Of a stretch of DNA of 64,000 nt, positions 1 through 8,754 are shown one piece after another. The notes under the pieces are model-generated. The model made no database searches. It was given only the letters and a program-made list of their open reading frames with translations, and was not told the DNA's origin. How positions within the stretch are numbered: the first letter of the stretch is position 1; every line of letters starts with the position of its first letter. The position numbers and the translations under genes are program-made. This DNA comes from Nonomuraea guangzhouensis. GTDB lineage: Bacteria > Actinomycetota > Actinomycetes > Streptosporangiales > Streptosporangiaceae. Location: the NCBI RefSeq assembly GCF_019396345.1, contig NZ_JAHKRM010000002.1:372001-436000 (forward strand), read 5' to 3'.

Positions 1-13
1 GTGACCACCACGG

Positions 14-1210
14 TCAGGCGCCGCGGGTGTCTGCGGCGCGGCGCCTGGCCACGATGCGTTCGGCCCAGCTGGCCGCCTCCGGGTCGTGCAGCCCTTCGAC
101 CACGCCGCCCAGGTACGCGCTGCCGAGGCTGTCGAAGCCGCTGTCGAGCTGCCGTGTCCTACTGGCCAGCCGCCGGTCGACCGCCTGCAGGTACTGGGCG
201 ACGCTCTCGGCGTAACCGGCGTCTCGCTGGTAGTCGGCCTGGGCGGCGGCGCAGGCCAGGGCCTCGGCGTCACGCTTGGCGCGGAGCTCGCGCAGCCGGC
301 GGTCGTTGGGGTTGTGCATCCTGCGCCCCAGGTCGGCGGCGATCAGCGCGGTGGCGACCAGCAGGGCGAGCAGCAGGATCATGGTGGGCAGGAGGCCGAC
401 GCCGGAGGAGGTGGGGCCGATCTCCTGGCCGTCGACGACCAGCGGCCTGACCAGGGCCTCCCGGCGGAGCACGGCCACGGCGACGATCAGGCCGAGCCAG
501 ACGAGCGCGACGGCGATCAGCAGCCAGCGTCCCTTGGCGGGGCTGCCGTTCTCCTGCCATGCCCGGAACGTCCTCCCGTACATGTGCGGGGCGACCAGCA
601 TGATCAACGCGGCGCCCGCCGCGAGCAGGGCGGTCATCGCCACGCTGTCGCCCCAGTTCAGGATCACCTGGTACAGGATGGGCACCTCGACGATCAGCAG
701 AAGCAGCAGGAGCAGCGCGGCGGGCAGCCAGCGGCGGACGACGGGCCAGCGGCTGCCGGACAGCGCGATGGAGCTCGGGCGGCCGTCGCCGGGGCGCCTG
801 CTCGGCTGTTCCAGCTCCCGGACCCGGCGCTGGCTGTCGTCGAGCGCCTGGCGGATCTCGCCGAACGCGCGCTGCGACTCGGTCAGCTTGATCTTCTGCG
901 TCTCGAACTCGGCGCGGGCCTGCTGGATCTCCCGCTCGGTGAGGTGCTCGATCTGGGCCAGTTCGGCCAGGCGCTCGTCCTCCAGCTCGTGGAAGCGTGG
1001 CACGCTGCCGGTTTCGAGGGTGAGCGTGTCGATCTGGCCGTCGGTGGCGTGGGCGCGGCCCAGTTCGCGTTCCTCGCGGCGGCGCTGCGCCCAGTCGGGC
1101 AGGTGGTAGAGGTCTCCGTCATAGGCGACGGCGGGGGCGAGACGAGTGACTTGTCCTGGCTCGTCGGATTCATGCCCGTGGTTGTGCTCGTGCCGGCGAG
1201 TGAAGCGCAT
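14..1210 (-). CDS. coiled-coil membrane protein, unknown function
   Basis: 398 aa. I do not recognise the family. The N-terminal ~160 residues are hydrophilic, with a Glu/Arg/Gln-rich stretch (about residues 75-135) that looks like a coiled coil. Four hydrophobic segments follow (about 164-187, 192-213, 228-248 and 272-295). The C-terminal tail is again charged and helical. This suggests an integral membrane protein with cytosolic helical arms. The start is supported by a GGAGG box six bases upstream of the ATG. It is divergent from the oxygenase gene, with about 45 bp between starts. It has no operon partner inside the window, and the 3' end lies next to the window edge. Confidence 0.75.
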   Translation of the reverse strand: MRFTRRHEHNHGHESDEPGQVTRLAPAVAYDGDLYHLPDWAQRRREERELGRAHATDGQIDTLTLETGSVPRFHELEDERLAELAQIEHLTEREIQQARAEFETQKIKLTESQRAFGEIRQALDDSQRRVRELEQPSRRPGDGRPSSIALSGSRWPVVRRWLPAALLLLLLLIVEVPILYQVILNWGDSVAMTALLAAGAALIMLVAPHMYGRTFRAWQENGSPAKGRWLLIAVALVWLGLIVAVAVLRREALVRPLVVDGQEIGPTSSGVGLLPTMILLLALLVATALIAADLGRRMHNPNDRRLRELRAKRDAEALACAAAQADYQRDAGYAESVAQYLQAVDRRLASRTRQLDSGFDSLGSAYLGGVVEGLHDPEAASWAERIVARRRAADTRGA

Positions 1211-1254
1211 ACAGCCTCCAACGCGGTCCTGTCTTTCGATGCTAATCGCCGGAT

Positions 1255-2229
1255 ATGCGGAACAATGGCGGGGTGAGCGAATTGCCGGTGATCGACATCT
1301 CGCCGCTTCTCTCCGGCTCTCGGGAGACGGATGCCGTCGCGGAGCGGATCGGCGCCGCCTGCCGGGACAGCGGCTTCTTCTACGTCTCGGGCCACGGGGT
1401 CACGCCCGAGCTCGTCGGCCGCCTCGACGCGGCCGCCAGGAGGTTCTTCGAGCTGCCGGTCGAGGTGAAGAACGAGATCTCGATGGAGCGCGGCGGCCGG
1501 GCCTGGCGCGGCTTCTTCCCGGTCGGCGGCGAGCTGACCTCGGGCCGCCCGGACCAGAAGGAAGGCGTCTACTTCGGTGCCGAGGAACCGAAGAGCGACC
1601 TTCCGCTGCGCGGCCCCAACCTGTTCCCCGAGCAGATGCCGGAGCTGCGCGCGGCCGTACTGGACTATCTCGGCACGATGACCGGCGTCGCCCAGGCGGT
1701 CATGTCGGGGATCGCGCTCAGCCTGGATTTGCGCGAGGACTATTTCCGCGCCGGCTATACCGCCGATCCGACCATTCTTTTCCGGATATTTCACTACCCG
1801 CCCGCGGCGCCGGACGAGACCGACGCGTGGGGTGTCGGGGAGCACACCGACTACGGCCTGCTCACCCTCCTCCTCCAGGACGGCAACGGCGGCCTCCAGG
1901 TCCACACGACGCGCGGCTGGATCGACGCGCCGCCGCTGCCTGGCACGTTCGTGTGCAACATCGGCGACATGCTGGACAAGCTGACCGGGGGCCTCTATCG
2001 ATCCACTCCGCACCGGGTGCGCAATCTGAGCGGGAACGAGCGCCTCAGCTATCCGTTCTTCTTCGATCCCGGGTGGGACTGTGAGGTGCCGCCGCTTCCG
2101 TACACACCTGGCGGGCGGGCGCGCTGGGACGGGCAGGACCTGCGGGCGTTCAGCGGCACCTATGGGGACTATCTCCTCGCCAAGGTGTCCAAAGTCTTTC
2201 CCCATCTCGCCGAGGCGCTGGAGAAGTAA
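1255..2229 (+). CDS. 2-oxoglutarate/Fe(II)-dependent oxygenase (isopenicillin N synthase-like)
   Basis: 324 aa, the usual length for this family. The N-terminal DIOX_N-like part (DISPLL..., [14 protein letters not shown]) is followed by the double-stranded beta-helix core. The iron triad is visible as H197-x-D199 (motif EHTDYG) and H253 (STPHRVRN). R263-L-S265 is the RxS motif that binds 2-oxoglutarate. The family oxidises small molecules in the cytosol (hydroxylation, desaturation, ring closure); the substrate cannot be told. The ATG at 1255 lacks a clear Shine-Dalgarno, and a GTG six codons later (1273) is an alternative start. It is monocistronic, with a strong hairpin directly after the stop. 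Confidence 0.88.
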   Translation: MRNNGGVSELPVIDISPLLSGSRETDAVAERIGAACRDSGFFYVSGHGVTPELVGRLDAAARRFFELPVEVKNEISMERGGRAWRGFFPVGGELTSGRPDQKEGVYFGAEEPKSDLPLRGPNLFPEQMPELRAAVLDYLGTMTGVAQAVMSGIALSLDLREDYFRAGYTADPTILFRIFHYPPAAPDETDAWGVGEHTDYGLLTLLLQDGNGGLQVHTTRGWIDAPPLPGTFVCNIGDMLDKLTGGLYRSTPHRVRNLSGNERLSYPFFFDPGWDCEVPPLPYTPGGRARWDGQDLRAFSGTYGDYLLAKVSKVFPHLAEALEK

Positions 2230-2233
2230 TACG

Positions 2234-2265
2234 CGAGAACCCCGGCACGGTGGCCGGGGTTCTCG
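2234..2265. terminator. strong stem-loop after oxygenase gene
   Basis: Perfect 13-bp inverted repeat (arms 2234-2246 and 2253-2265, arm CGAGAACCCCGGC) with a 6-nt loop, starting five bases after the oxygenase stop codon. There is no long T-run, which is common for actinomycete terminators. It may also serve the minus-strand gene ending at 2356. Confidence 0.8.
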
Positions 2266-2355
2266 TGTATCCGTACCGGCCCCCGACTGCCGGCGCACAC
2301 CGTTGTGCACCCGCCGGTACAGCAGACCGGTTTTCTGGTTTTTCGCGGACTCAGG

Positions 2356-2976
2356 TCAGGCCACGACCGAGATGACCCTGCCGATCGCCTGGCCGGCGGC
2401 GACCACCTTGATGATGGCGTCCAGGAAGACCCCGAAATCGGCGTTGACCCTGGCCTCCCAGCGCCAGGCCCAACGCCGGCTCAGGTCGGCCCAGCCGTCG
2501 TGCAGAGCGGGCAGGATCTCGGACTTGCCCCAGTCGTCGTCCCGCGAACCGGGCTCGAAGGTGCCGTGCACCCGCCCGGTGTGCGCGAAGGTGTAAATGT
2601 TGGGGTTGGGCTCGAGAAAGTCCCTGACCGCCCAGATGAACGACGTGTCGTAACTGATCGCGCCGGACACATGGAAATGGCCGCTGAAGTTGTACGAGCC
2701 GGTGTCGTGCAGGGCCAGGTTCGCCCAGCCGCCCACGGCGACCCCATCCCTGAACCCGATCCGCGCGTCAAAGGGACCGATGATCGATCCATCGGCCGCC
2801 AGCGGCGGCAGCCCGATCCCCGCGGCACTGGCGACACGCTGGCCGAGGCCGCCCGGACCGGGCGACGACGGCATTTCCAGCGAGGCACCGACAGACGCGT
2901 GCAGGTTCGGCGCGGCATCGAGGTCATGGAGGAAGGCGGCCAGCTGATTCTGCTCTTCGGTGGTGAATTGTGACAT
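2356..2976 (-). CDS. protein of unknown function
   Basis: 206 aa, family not recognised. The first ~25 residues look helical (TTEEQNQLAAFLHDLDAA). A Gly-, aromatic- and His-rich middle part (for example GSYNFSGHFHVSG, SYDTSFIWAVRDF) suggests beta-strands, and the end is a helix rich in small hydrophobics. There is no signal peptide and no clear transmembrane segment. The ATG at 2976 has GGGAG about nine bases upstream. It stands alone between the oxygenase terminator and the glucosidase fusion gene. Its codon use looks like its neighbours, so I see no sign of recent transfer. Confidence 0.65.
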   Translation of the reverse strand: MSQFTTEEQNQLAAFLHDLDAAPNLHASVGASLEMPSSPGPGGLGQRVASAAGIGLPPLAADGSIIGPFDARIGFRDGVAVGGWANLALHDTGSYNFSGHFHVSGAISYDTSFIWAVRDFLEPNPNIYTFAHTGRVHGTFEPGSRDDDWGKSEILPALHDGWADLSRRWAWRWEARVNADFGVFLDAIIKVVAAGQAIGRVISVVA

Positions 2977-3140
2977 TTCTGTGGGACTCCCTTTTCTCGA
3001 TGGGATCTCCCGGCCCGCCCGTTGGCGAGGGCCGCGCTTGCCTTTTCAGAATGGGAGAACCGCCGATAGGGAGAAATACCTAACGTTGGGGATTACCGAA
3101 AGCCGTTTGCCGCATTTGTCCGCCGCCCGGGCAGGGTGAG

Positions 3141-5492
3141 CTACGTGGATTCCCGCACCACGAGGCGGGTCGGGACGATGACCGAGGTGGTGTGCCTGCC
3201 TTCCAGTCTCGACAGGAGCAGCCTGGCCAGGGCCATGGCCTGGTCGGCGACCGGGGCCTGGACCGTGGTGAGGGACGGGGTGGTGCAGGAGGCGGCCTCT
3301 ATGTCGTCGAAGCCGGCGATCGCCAGGTCGTCCGGAACCCGGCGGCCCGCCTCACGCGCCGCCCGCAGCGCGCCGATCGCCAGGTGGTCGGTGGTGGCGA
3401 AGACCGCGTCCAGGCGCGGGTTGTCCGCGAGGAGCTGCCGGGCCGCCGCCGCGCCCGAGTGCGTCGTGAGGTTGGCGGTGGCGATCAACGGGTGGCGGCC
3501 GGCCCGTTCGAGGGCGGTCCGGTGGCCGGTCAGGCGGTCCTGGATCGCGACGAGGTCCAGGGGGCCGCAGATGATGCCGAGGTGGCGGCGGCCGGCGGAC
3601 AGGAGGTGGTCGGTCACCGCCGCCGCACCGCCCGAATTGTCGACGTCCACGTAGGGGACGAGGGAGGCGACGGAGGGCTTGCCCAGCAGGACCGTGGGCA
3701 GGCCGGTGCGGATCAGCCGTTCGGTCAGCGTGTCCGTCCTGTCCGGGGACGGCGGAAGGAGGATCACTGCGTCCACCAGGCGTGCCTCGGCGTGCTGGAC
3801 GATGCGGCGATGGCTCTCCGCCGTGTCGGCGACCATGAGCGTGATCCGCTTGCCCGCCCCTTCCAGGACGCTGGTGACGTACTGGACGACGGCCGCCGTC
3901 AGGGCCTCGCCGCCCGGCCTGGGGACGGACAGGACGAGCGCGATCGAGTCCGTACGGCGGGTGACCAGGCTGCGGGCCGCCGCGTTGGGAACGTAGCCCA
4001 ACTCCTGGACGGCCTGCATCACGGCCGTGCGGACATCCGAGCTGACGGCGGCCTCTCCGTTGACCACCCGGGACACCGTAGCCCTGGAGACCCCGGCGCG
4101 GGCGGCCACGGTCTCCAGCGTGGGCCGTTTCGGGCGGCTCTCGGCCAGGCCGTTGCGCTTGATGACGTCGCGGAACCAGTACGCGCTGTCCTTCGGCCGC
4201 CGCCGCTGGGTGGCGAAGTCCACGTGATAGACGCCGAATTTACGCTGATAACCGTCGGCCCATTCCAGGCAGTCGAGCAGCGACCAGAGCAGATATCCGC
4301 CGACCCGTGCGCCCTCCTCGATGGAGACCCGGAGGGCCCGCAGGTGTTCCTCGATGAAATTGATTCTGTCGACGTCGTGAATGCCGTCCCCGGTGATCAC
4401 GTCCACGAAGTCGGCGCCATTCTCGGTGATCATGAGCTGGGTGTCGGGATATTCGCGGGAAAGGCGGCGGAGAAGCAGCGGGAGGGCGTTCGGGACGATG
4501 GGCCAGCCCATGGCCGTCACCGCCGTGGGCACCGTGCAGAAGAGAATTCCGGCGCTTCCCGGATATGCCGGATCGGCCGGTTGGCTGGGCTGGGCCTGCA
4601 CCACGGTCGGCGCGTAGTAATTGACGCCGAGCAGGTCGATGGGCCGGGAGATGTCGGCCAGGTCGCCTTCGTGGATGTGGTCGAGGCCCGCGGTGCGCTC
4701 GACGAGCGGGAGCAGGTCGGCGGGGTACGCGCCACGCAGCACCGGCTCCAGGAACTGCCGGTGCATCAGGGTGTCGATCCTGGCCACCGCCTCGGCGTCC
4801 TCCTCGGCCAACTCCATCGACAGGTCGCCGACCTGGCCGGGCGTCATGACCGGCCCGAAGTTGAGTATCAGGCCCACCTTCGAGGCGCCCGCGGCGCGCA
4901 GCGCGCCGGTCGCCAGCCCGTGGGCCAGCAGCAGGTGGTGCGCGCTTCTGAAGGCATCGGCCGGCGAGGTGCGGCCCGGCGCGTGAATGCCGGAGCCATA
5001 ACCGAGAAAGGCCGCCACCCACGGCTCGTTGAGCGTGAACCAGGTGTCGACGCGGTCGCCCAGCCGGTCGTGCACGACCCGCGCGTAATCGGCGAAATGA
5101 CGGGCCGTGTCGCGGACGGCCCAGCCGCCCTCGTCCTCCAGCGCCTGCGGCAGATCCCAGTGGTAAAGCGTCGCGTAAGGCGTTATGCCCGCGCCGAGCA
5201 GCTCGTCGACCAGCTTCTCGTAGAAATCGAGCCCGGCGGCGTTGACCCGTCCCGAGCCGCCGGGAACCACCCGCGGCCAGCTGACCGAGAAACGGTAGGC
5301 GGTCACGCCCAGGTCTTTCAGCAGGCCGACGTCTTCGGTATATCGATGGTAATGATCGCAGGCGGTCTGCGAATCCGAAAAGGTGTCCCAGATGGACGGG
5401 CCGCGGCCGTCGGCCACGTTGGCGCCCTCAATTTGGTAGGCGGACGTCGAGACTCCCCAGACGAAATTCTCGGGAAAAGCTGCTCTGCTCAC
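3141..5492 (-). CDS. GH1 beta-glucosidase fused in frame to LacI-family repressor
   Basis: 783 aa. Residues 1-450 are a complete glycoside hydrolase family 1 enzyme: acid/base Glu156 in TLNEP, nucleophile Glu357 in ITENGAD, and C-terminal WADGYQRKFGVYHVD. Residues ~455-783 are a complete LacI repressor: HTH TLETVAARAGVSRATVSRVV, then a periplasmic-binding-like sensor domain ending in LVVREST. No stop codon separates the two parts, and there is no ATG near the junction (about base 4130-4145). GH1 enzymes hydrolyse beta-glucosides, and LacI repressors of the CebR/BglR type normally sit beside such genes as separate proteins. The fusion could be real, or a lost stop in this strain or assembly. 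Both domains look intact. Confidence 0.85.
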   Translation of the reverse strand: MSRAAFPENFVWGVSTSAYQIEGANVADGRGPSIWDTFSDSQTACDHYHRYTEDVGLLKDLGVTAYRFSVSWPRVVPGGSGRVNAAGLDFYEKLVDELLGAGITPYATLYHWDLPQALEDEGGWAVRDTARHFADYARVVHDRLGDRVDTWFTLNEPWVAAFLGYGSGIHAPGRTSPADAFRSAHHLLLAHGLATGALRAAGASKVGLILNFGPVMTPGQVGDLSMELAEEDAEAVARIDTLMHRQFLEPVLRGAYPADLLPLVERTAGLDHIHEGDLADISRPIDLLGVNYYAPTVVQAQPSQPADPAYPGSAGILFCTVPTAVTAMGWPIVPNALPLLLRRLSREYPDTQLMITENGADFVDVITGDGIHDVDRINFIEEHLRALRVSIEEGARVGGYLLWSLLDCLEWADGYQRKFGVYHVDFATQRRRPKDSAYWFRDVIKRNGLAESRPKRPTLETVAARAGVSRATVSRVVNGEAAVSSDVRTAVMQAVQELGYVPNAAARSLVTRRTDSIALVLSVPRPGGEALTAAVVQYVTSVLEGAGKRITLMVADTAESHRRIVQHAEARLVDAVILLPPSPDRTDTLTERLIRTGLPTVLLGKPSVASLVPYVDVDNSGGAAAVTDHLLSAGRRHLGIICGPLDLVAIQDRLTGHRTALERAGRHPLIATANLTTHSGAAAARQLLADNPRLDAVFATTDHLAIGALRAAREAGRRVPDDLAIAGFDDIEAASCTTPSLTTVQAPVADQAMALARLLLSRLEGRHTTSVIVPTRLVVREST

Positions 5493-5583
5493 GGGTCCAG
5501 CATCCTCCGGTCAAAGATCGAGCGCCCAGTCTCCCCCTGCGCGCTCGTCGCGCGCCACCCTGGCCAGGCGGTATACAGAGCGC

Positions 5584-6126
5584 GTGGAACTGGACCGGCT
5601 GGATCGTGACATCATCGCGGCGCTCGTCGACGACGCCCGCCAGACCTATGCGGAGATCGGGCACCGGGTCGGGCTGAGCGCTTCGGCCGTGAAGCGCCGG
5701 GTCGACCGGCTGCGCGAGGCCGGGGCGATCACCGGGTTCAGCGCCCGGGTGGCGCCGCAGGCGCTCGGCTGGACCACCGAGGCGTACGTCGAGCTGTTCT
5801 GCCAGGGCAAGACCAAGCCCTCCGACATCGCACTGGCCGTGGCCAAGTGCCCGGAGGTCGTCGCGGCGGCCACGATCACCGGCGAGGCCGACGCGCTGGT
5901 GCACATCCGGGCCACCGATGTGCGCCACGTCGAGCGGGTGATCGAGCGGCTGGCCGCGGAGGCGTTCGTGGTGCGGACCAAGAGCTCGATCGTGCTGTCG
6001 CGGCTCGTCGACCTGCCGCCGGGAGCCGTGCCCGACGCCCCTCTCCCCGGCCGCGCCGAGGCCGGATCTGACCCGTTCGCGGGTCCCGTACCGGATGAGC
6101 GCAACAGAACGCAGGTCGTCGGCTGA
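5584..6126 (+). CDS. Lrp/AsnC-family transcriptional regulator
   Basis: 180 aa, GTG start. The N-terminal winged helix begins LDRLDRDIIAALVDDARQTY, with recognition region VGLSASAVKRRVDRLREAG. A RAM/AsnC ligand-binding domain follows to about residue 140, then an extra ~35-residue tail. Lrp/AsnC proteins bind amino acids and control amino-acid catabolism. This gene lies 120 bp upstream of a guanidino hydrolase and rocD on the same strand, so arginine or ornithine is the likely effector (inference). It is divergent from the glucosidase fusion gene. Confidence 0.88.
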   Translation: MELDRLDRDIIAALVDDARQTYAEIGHRVGLSASAVKRRVDRLREAGAITGFSARVAPQALGWTTEAYVELFCQGKTKPSDIALAVAKCPEVVAAATITGEADALVHIRATDVRHVERVIERLAAEAFVVRTKSSIVLSRLVDLPPGAVPDAPLPGRAEAGSDPFAGPVPDERNRTQVVG

Positions 6127-6166
6127 AAGTCGCAACAGACCCGCGCGTACATGCAATGTCAACCCC

Positions 6167-6196
6167 TTGGCCTGCGCAAACATAAATTCTTATGCT
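6167..6196 (+). promoter_or_regulatory. candidate promoter and Lrp-type palindrome
   Basis: TTGGCC (6167-6172) and TATGCT (6191-6196) are spaced by 18 bp. The AT-rich palindrome CATAA-ATTC-TTATG (6181-6194) overlaps the -10 element, which would suit control by the adjacent Lrp-type protein. Binding itself is inferred. Confidence 0.45.
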
Positions 6197-6202
6197 GTCT
6201 TC

Positions 6203-6217
6203 GTCCCCTTCGGGGAC
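6203..6217 (+). other. small 5'-UTR stem-loop
   Basis: GTCCCC-TTC-GGGGAC forms a perfect 6-bp stem in the leader between the candidate promoter and the ATG at 6247. It could affect transcript stability; nothing more can be said. Confidence 0.4.
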
Positions 6218-6246
6218 ACTCCCCGACGACCCCGACGGAGACCTGC

Positions 6247-7044
6247 ATGCCCAAACACTTCCTCATGTGCCGCCCGGAATACTTCACGGTCGAGTACGCG
6301 ATCAACCCGTGGATGCATCCCGAGACCAGCACCGATCGCGATCTCGCGATCAGGCAGTGGGAGGGCCTCACATCGGTTTACCAGAGCCTCGGACACCAGG
6401 TCAGCCTCATCGATCCCGTCGAGGGGCTGCCCGACATGGTGTTCGCCGCGAACGGCGCCCTGGTCGTCGGCGGGCGCGTCTACGGCGCCAGGTTCGCCTA
6501 CCCACAGCGCTCCGCCGAGGGCCCGGCCTACCTGCGCTGGTTCACCGAGAACGGTTTCCCGGTCAAGGAGCCGGCCCACGTCAACGAGGGCGAGGGTGAC
6601 TTCCTCACGCTCGACGACGTCATCCTGGCCGGCACCGGCTTCCGTACGAACCTGTCGGCGCACCAGGAGGCGCAGGAGTTCACCGGCCGCCCGGTGATCT
6701 CGCTGACGCTGGTGGACCCGCGTTTCTACCACCTCGACACGGCGCTGTTCCCGATCGACGGCCGCAACGTCGCCTACTACCCCGCCGCCTTCTCCGAGGG
6801 CAGCCGCGAGGTGCTGGCCCGGCTGTTCCCGGACGCCGTGCTGGCGACCGACGCCGACGCCGAGGTGCTCGGGCTGAACGCGGTCAGCGACGGCACCCAC
6901 GTGGTGATCAACGCCGAGGCGGGCGACCTCCAGCTGGAGCTCAAGCGGCGCGGCTACGAGCCGATCCCCGTCGACCTGTCGGAGCTGCGCAAAGCAGGCG
7001 GCGGCCCCAAGTGCTGCACACTGGAAATCCGGGGGGAGAACTGA
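6247..7044 (+). CDS. guanidino-group hydrolase (arginine dihydrolase- or DDAH-like)
   Basis: 265 aa, amidinotransferase/DDAH superfamily. Visible catalytic candidates are E116-G-D118, H218 (DGTHVVINAE) and a Cys pair near the C-terminus (C256/C257 in GPKCCTLE). The N-terminus carries the motif VEYAINPWM with Asn20. Databases often call such proteins dimethylargininase. A second, different protein in this window (47698-48441) is the better DDAH, and this gene sits one base before rocD. That makes hydrolysis of arginine toward ornithine (or to citrulline) attractive. The start is chosen at 6247, with GGAG upstream and the conserved N-terminus; an upstream in-frame ATG at 6151 would only add non-conserved sequence. 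Confidence 0.8.
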   Translation: MPKHFLMCRPEYFTVEYAINPWMHPETSTDRDLAIRQWEGLTSVYQSLGHQVSLIDPVEGLPDMVFAANGALVVGGRVYGARFAYPQRSAEGPAYLRWFTENGFPVKEPAHVNEGEGDFLTLDDVILAGTGFRTNLSAHQEAQEFTGRPVISLTLVDPRFYHLDTALFPIDGRNVAYYPAAFSEGSREVLARLFPDAVLATDADAEVLGLNAVSDGTHVVINAEAGDLQLELKRRGYEPIPVDLSELRKAGGGPKCCTLEIRGEN

Positions 7045-7045
7045 G

Positions 7046-8254
7046 ATGAGCACCACCACGGACCTGATCGAAGTGAGTGAGCGCCGCAGCGCGCACAACT
7101 ACCACCCGCTGCCTGTGGTGATCCGCGAGGCCCACGGCGCCTGGGTGACCGACGTCGAGGGCAAGCGATACCTCGACTGCCTGGCCGGCTACTCCTCGCT
7201 CAACTTCGGGCACGGCAACCCGAAGATCATCGAGGCAGCGCAGGAGCAGCTCAAGAACCTGACGCTGACCAGCCGTGCGTTCTACCACGACCAGTTCGCC
7301 ACGTTCTGCGCCGGGCTCGGCGACCTCACCGGCAAGGACATGATCCTGCCGATGAACACCGGCGCCGAGGCCGTCGAGACCGCCATCAAGGTGGCTCGCA
7401 AGTGGGGCTACGAGGTCAAGGGCGTCCAGCCGGAGCAGGCCAACATCATCGTGATGGAGGACAACTTCCACGGCCGGACGACGACGATCGTCAGCTTCTC
7501 CACCGACCCCGACGCCCGCGACAATTTCGGCCCCTACACGCCGGGCTTCCGGATCGTGAAGTACGGCACGGTCGAGGCGATCAGGGAGGCGGTCGACGCC
7601 AACACGGTGGCGGTGCTGTTCGAGCCCATCCAGGGCGAGGCCGGGGTGCTGGTGCCGCCGGACGGCTACCTCACGCAGGTGCGGGAGCTGTGCACCGCCG
7701 AGGGGATCCTGATGATCGCCGACGAGATCCAGTCGGGTCTCGGCCGCACCGGCAAGACGTTCGCCTGCGACCACGAGGGCGTCGTGCCCGACATGTACGT
7801 CCTGGGCAAGGCCCTCGGCGGCGGCGTCGTACCGGTCTCGGCGATCGCCGCGAACGAGGACGTGCTCGGCGTGATCAAGCCGGGCCAGCACGGCTCCACG
7901 TTCGGCGGCAACCCGCTGGCCTGCGCGGTCGGCAACGCGGTGATCGAGATCCTGAACACCGGCGAGTACCAGTCCCGCGCCGCCGAGCTCGGCGAGGTGC
8001 TGCACGCGCGGCTGCGCGAGCTGATCGGCCACGGCGTGGTCACGGTGCGCGGGCGCGGGCTGTGGGCCGGCGTCGACATCGACCCGTCGCTGGCGACCGG
8101 GCGCCAGGTGTCGAAGGAGCTGATGGCCCGCGGCGTGCTGGCCAAGGACACCCACGGCTCCACGATCCGGCTGGCGCCGCCGATCGTGATCTCCGAGGAG
8201 GATCTCCTCTGGGCGGTCGACCAGCTCGCCGACACGATCGCCTCGTTCCGCTAG
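7046..8254 (+). CDS. rocD: ornithine--oxo-acid aminotransferase
   Basis: 402 aa, class III PLP-dependent aminotransferase of full length. Visible motifs are the substrate/PLP region MNTGAEAVETAIKVARKWGY, the PLP-Asp region in LMIADEIQSGLGRTG, and the Schiff-base lysine in YVLGKALGGGVVPVSA. The reaction is ornithine + 2-oxoacid to glutamate-5-semialdehyde + amino acid, leading to glutamate or proline. The ATG lies one base after the stop of the guanidino hydrolase and is preceded by a GGGGGAG box, so the two genes are co-transcribed and probably translationally coupled. Confidence 0.93.
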   Translation: MSTTTDLIEVSERRSAHNYHPLPVVIREAHGAWVTDVEGKRYLDCLAGYSSLNFGHGNPKIIEAAQEQLKNLTLTSRAFYHDQFATFCAGLGDLTGKDMILPMNTGAEAVETAIKVARKWGYEVKGVQPEQANIIVMEDNFHGRTTTIVSFSTDPDARDNFGPYTPGFRIVKYGTVEAIREAVDANTVAVLFEPIQGEAGVLVPPDGYLTQVRELCTAEGILMIADEIQSGLGRTGKTFACDHEGVVPDMYVLGKALGGGVVPVSAIAANEDVLGVIKPGQHGSTFGGNPLACAVGNAVIEILNTGEYQSRAAELGEVLHARLRELIGHGVVTVRGRGLWAGVDIDPSLATGRQVSKELMARGVLAKDTHGSTIRLAPPIVISEEDLLWAVDQLADTIASFR

Positions 8255-8385
8255 AGACGCGGTACGACCGGCCGCTTCCCGTACGGCCCGAAAGGCATGT
8301 CCGCTTCGTCCTGGATATGTATGATCCCTTGCCAAGATCAGCGACTCTTGGCGGGCCGGCTCCGCCTATCCATAGAAGAGGGCAG

Positions 8386-8754
8386 ATGAAGAAACTCGCG
8401 GCCGCAGGGATCGCGCTCGTCACGTCGTTCTCCGTGCTCACCGTCAGCCCGGCCGAAGCGACGATGGCCAGCAGAAACCTCATCACGTTCTGGGAACACG
8501 ACGACTACCAGGGCGCGCGTAAGGACGTCACGTGTTCCACCCAGCTACGGGACGACCTGGGCGCTCTGGAGAACCAGGCGAGCTCGATGGCGAACGCGTC
8601 CTACTCCGGTATCGACCTCTACAGCGGTGACAACCGGACCGGCGTCACGTACTACGCGAAGCCGCGCAGCAACGACAGCGACTTCACCAACAACGGATTC
8701 GACAACACCGTCGAATCCGTCTGGTTCAGGAAAGTCCCCTGCGACGTAGGCTGA
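8386..8754 (+). CDS. secreted peptidase inhibitor I36-like protein
   Basis: 122 aa. A signal peptide with a Lys-Lys start, hydrophobic core and likely cleavage after SPAEA is followed by a ~90-residue domain. That domain has the beta/gamma-crystallin-like pattern of the peptidase inhibitor I36 family (ITFWEHDDYQGARKDVTC, then IDLYSGDNRTG, then FDNTVESVWF) and two conserved Cys. It is probably an extracellular small protein that binds proteases. The stop codon overlaps the ATG of the next gene by one base, so the two are likely co-expressed. A start at 8386 places the signal peptide at the very N-terminus. Confidence 0.75.
   Translation: MKKLAAAGIALVTSFSVLTVSPAEATMASRNLITFWEHDDYQGARKDVTCSTQLRDDLGALENQASSMANASYSGIDLYSGDNRTGVTYYAKPRSNDSDFTNNGFDNTVESVWFRKVPCDVG

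Noticed and set aside
3192..5609. 805-codon plus-strand open frame opposite the GH1-LacI gene
   Set aside because: Shadow frame without domains; the opposite strand encodes two recognisable domains.
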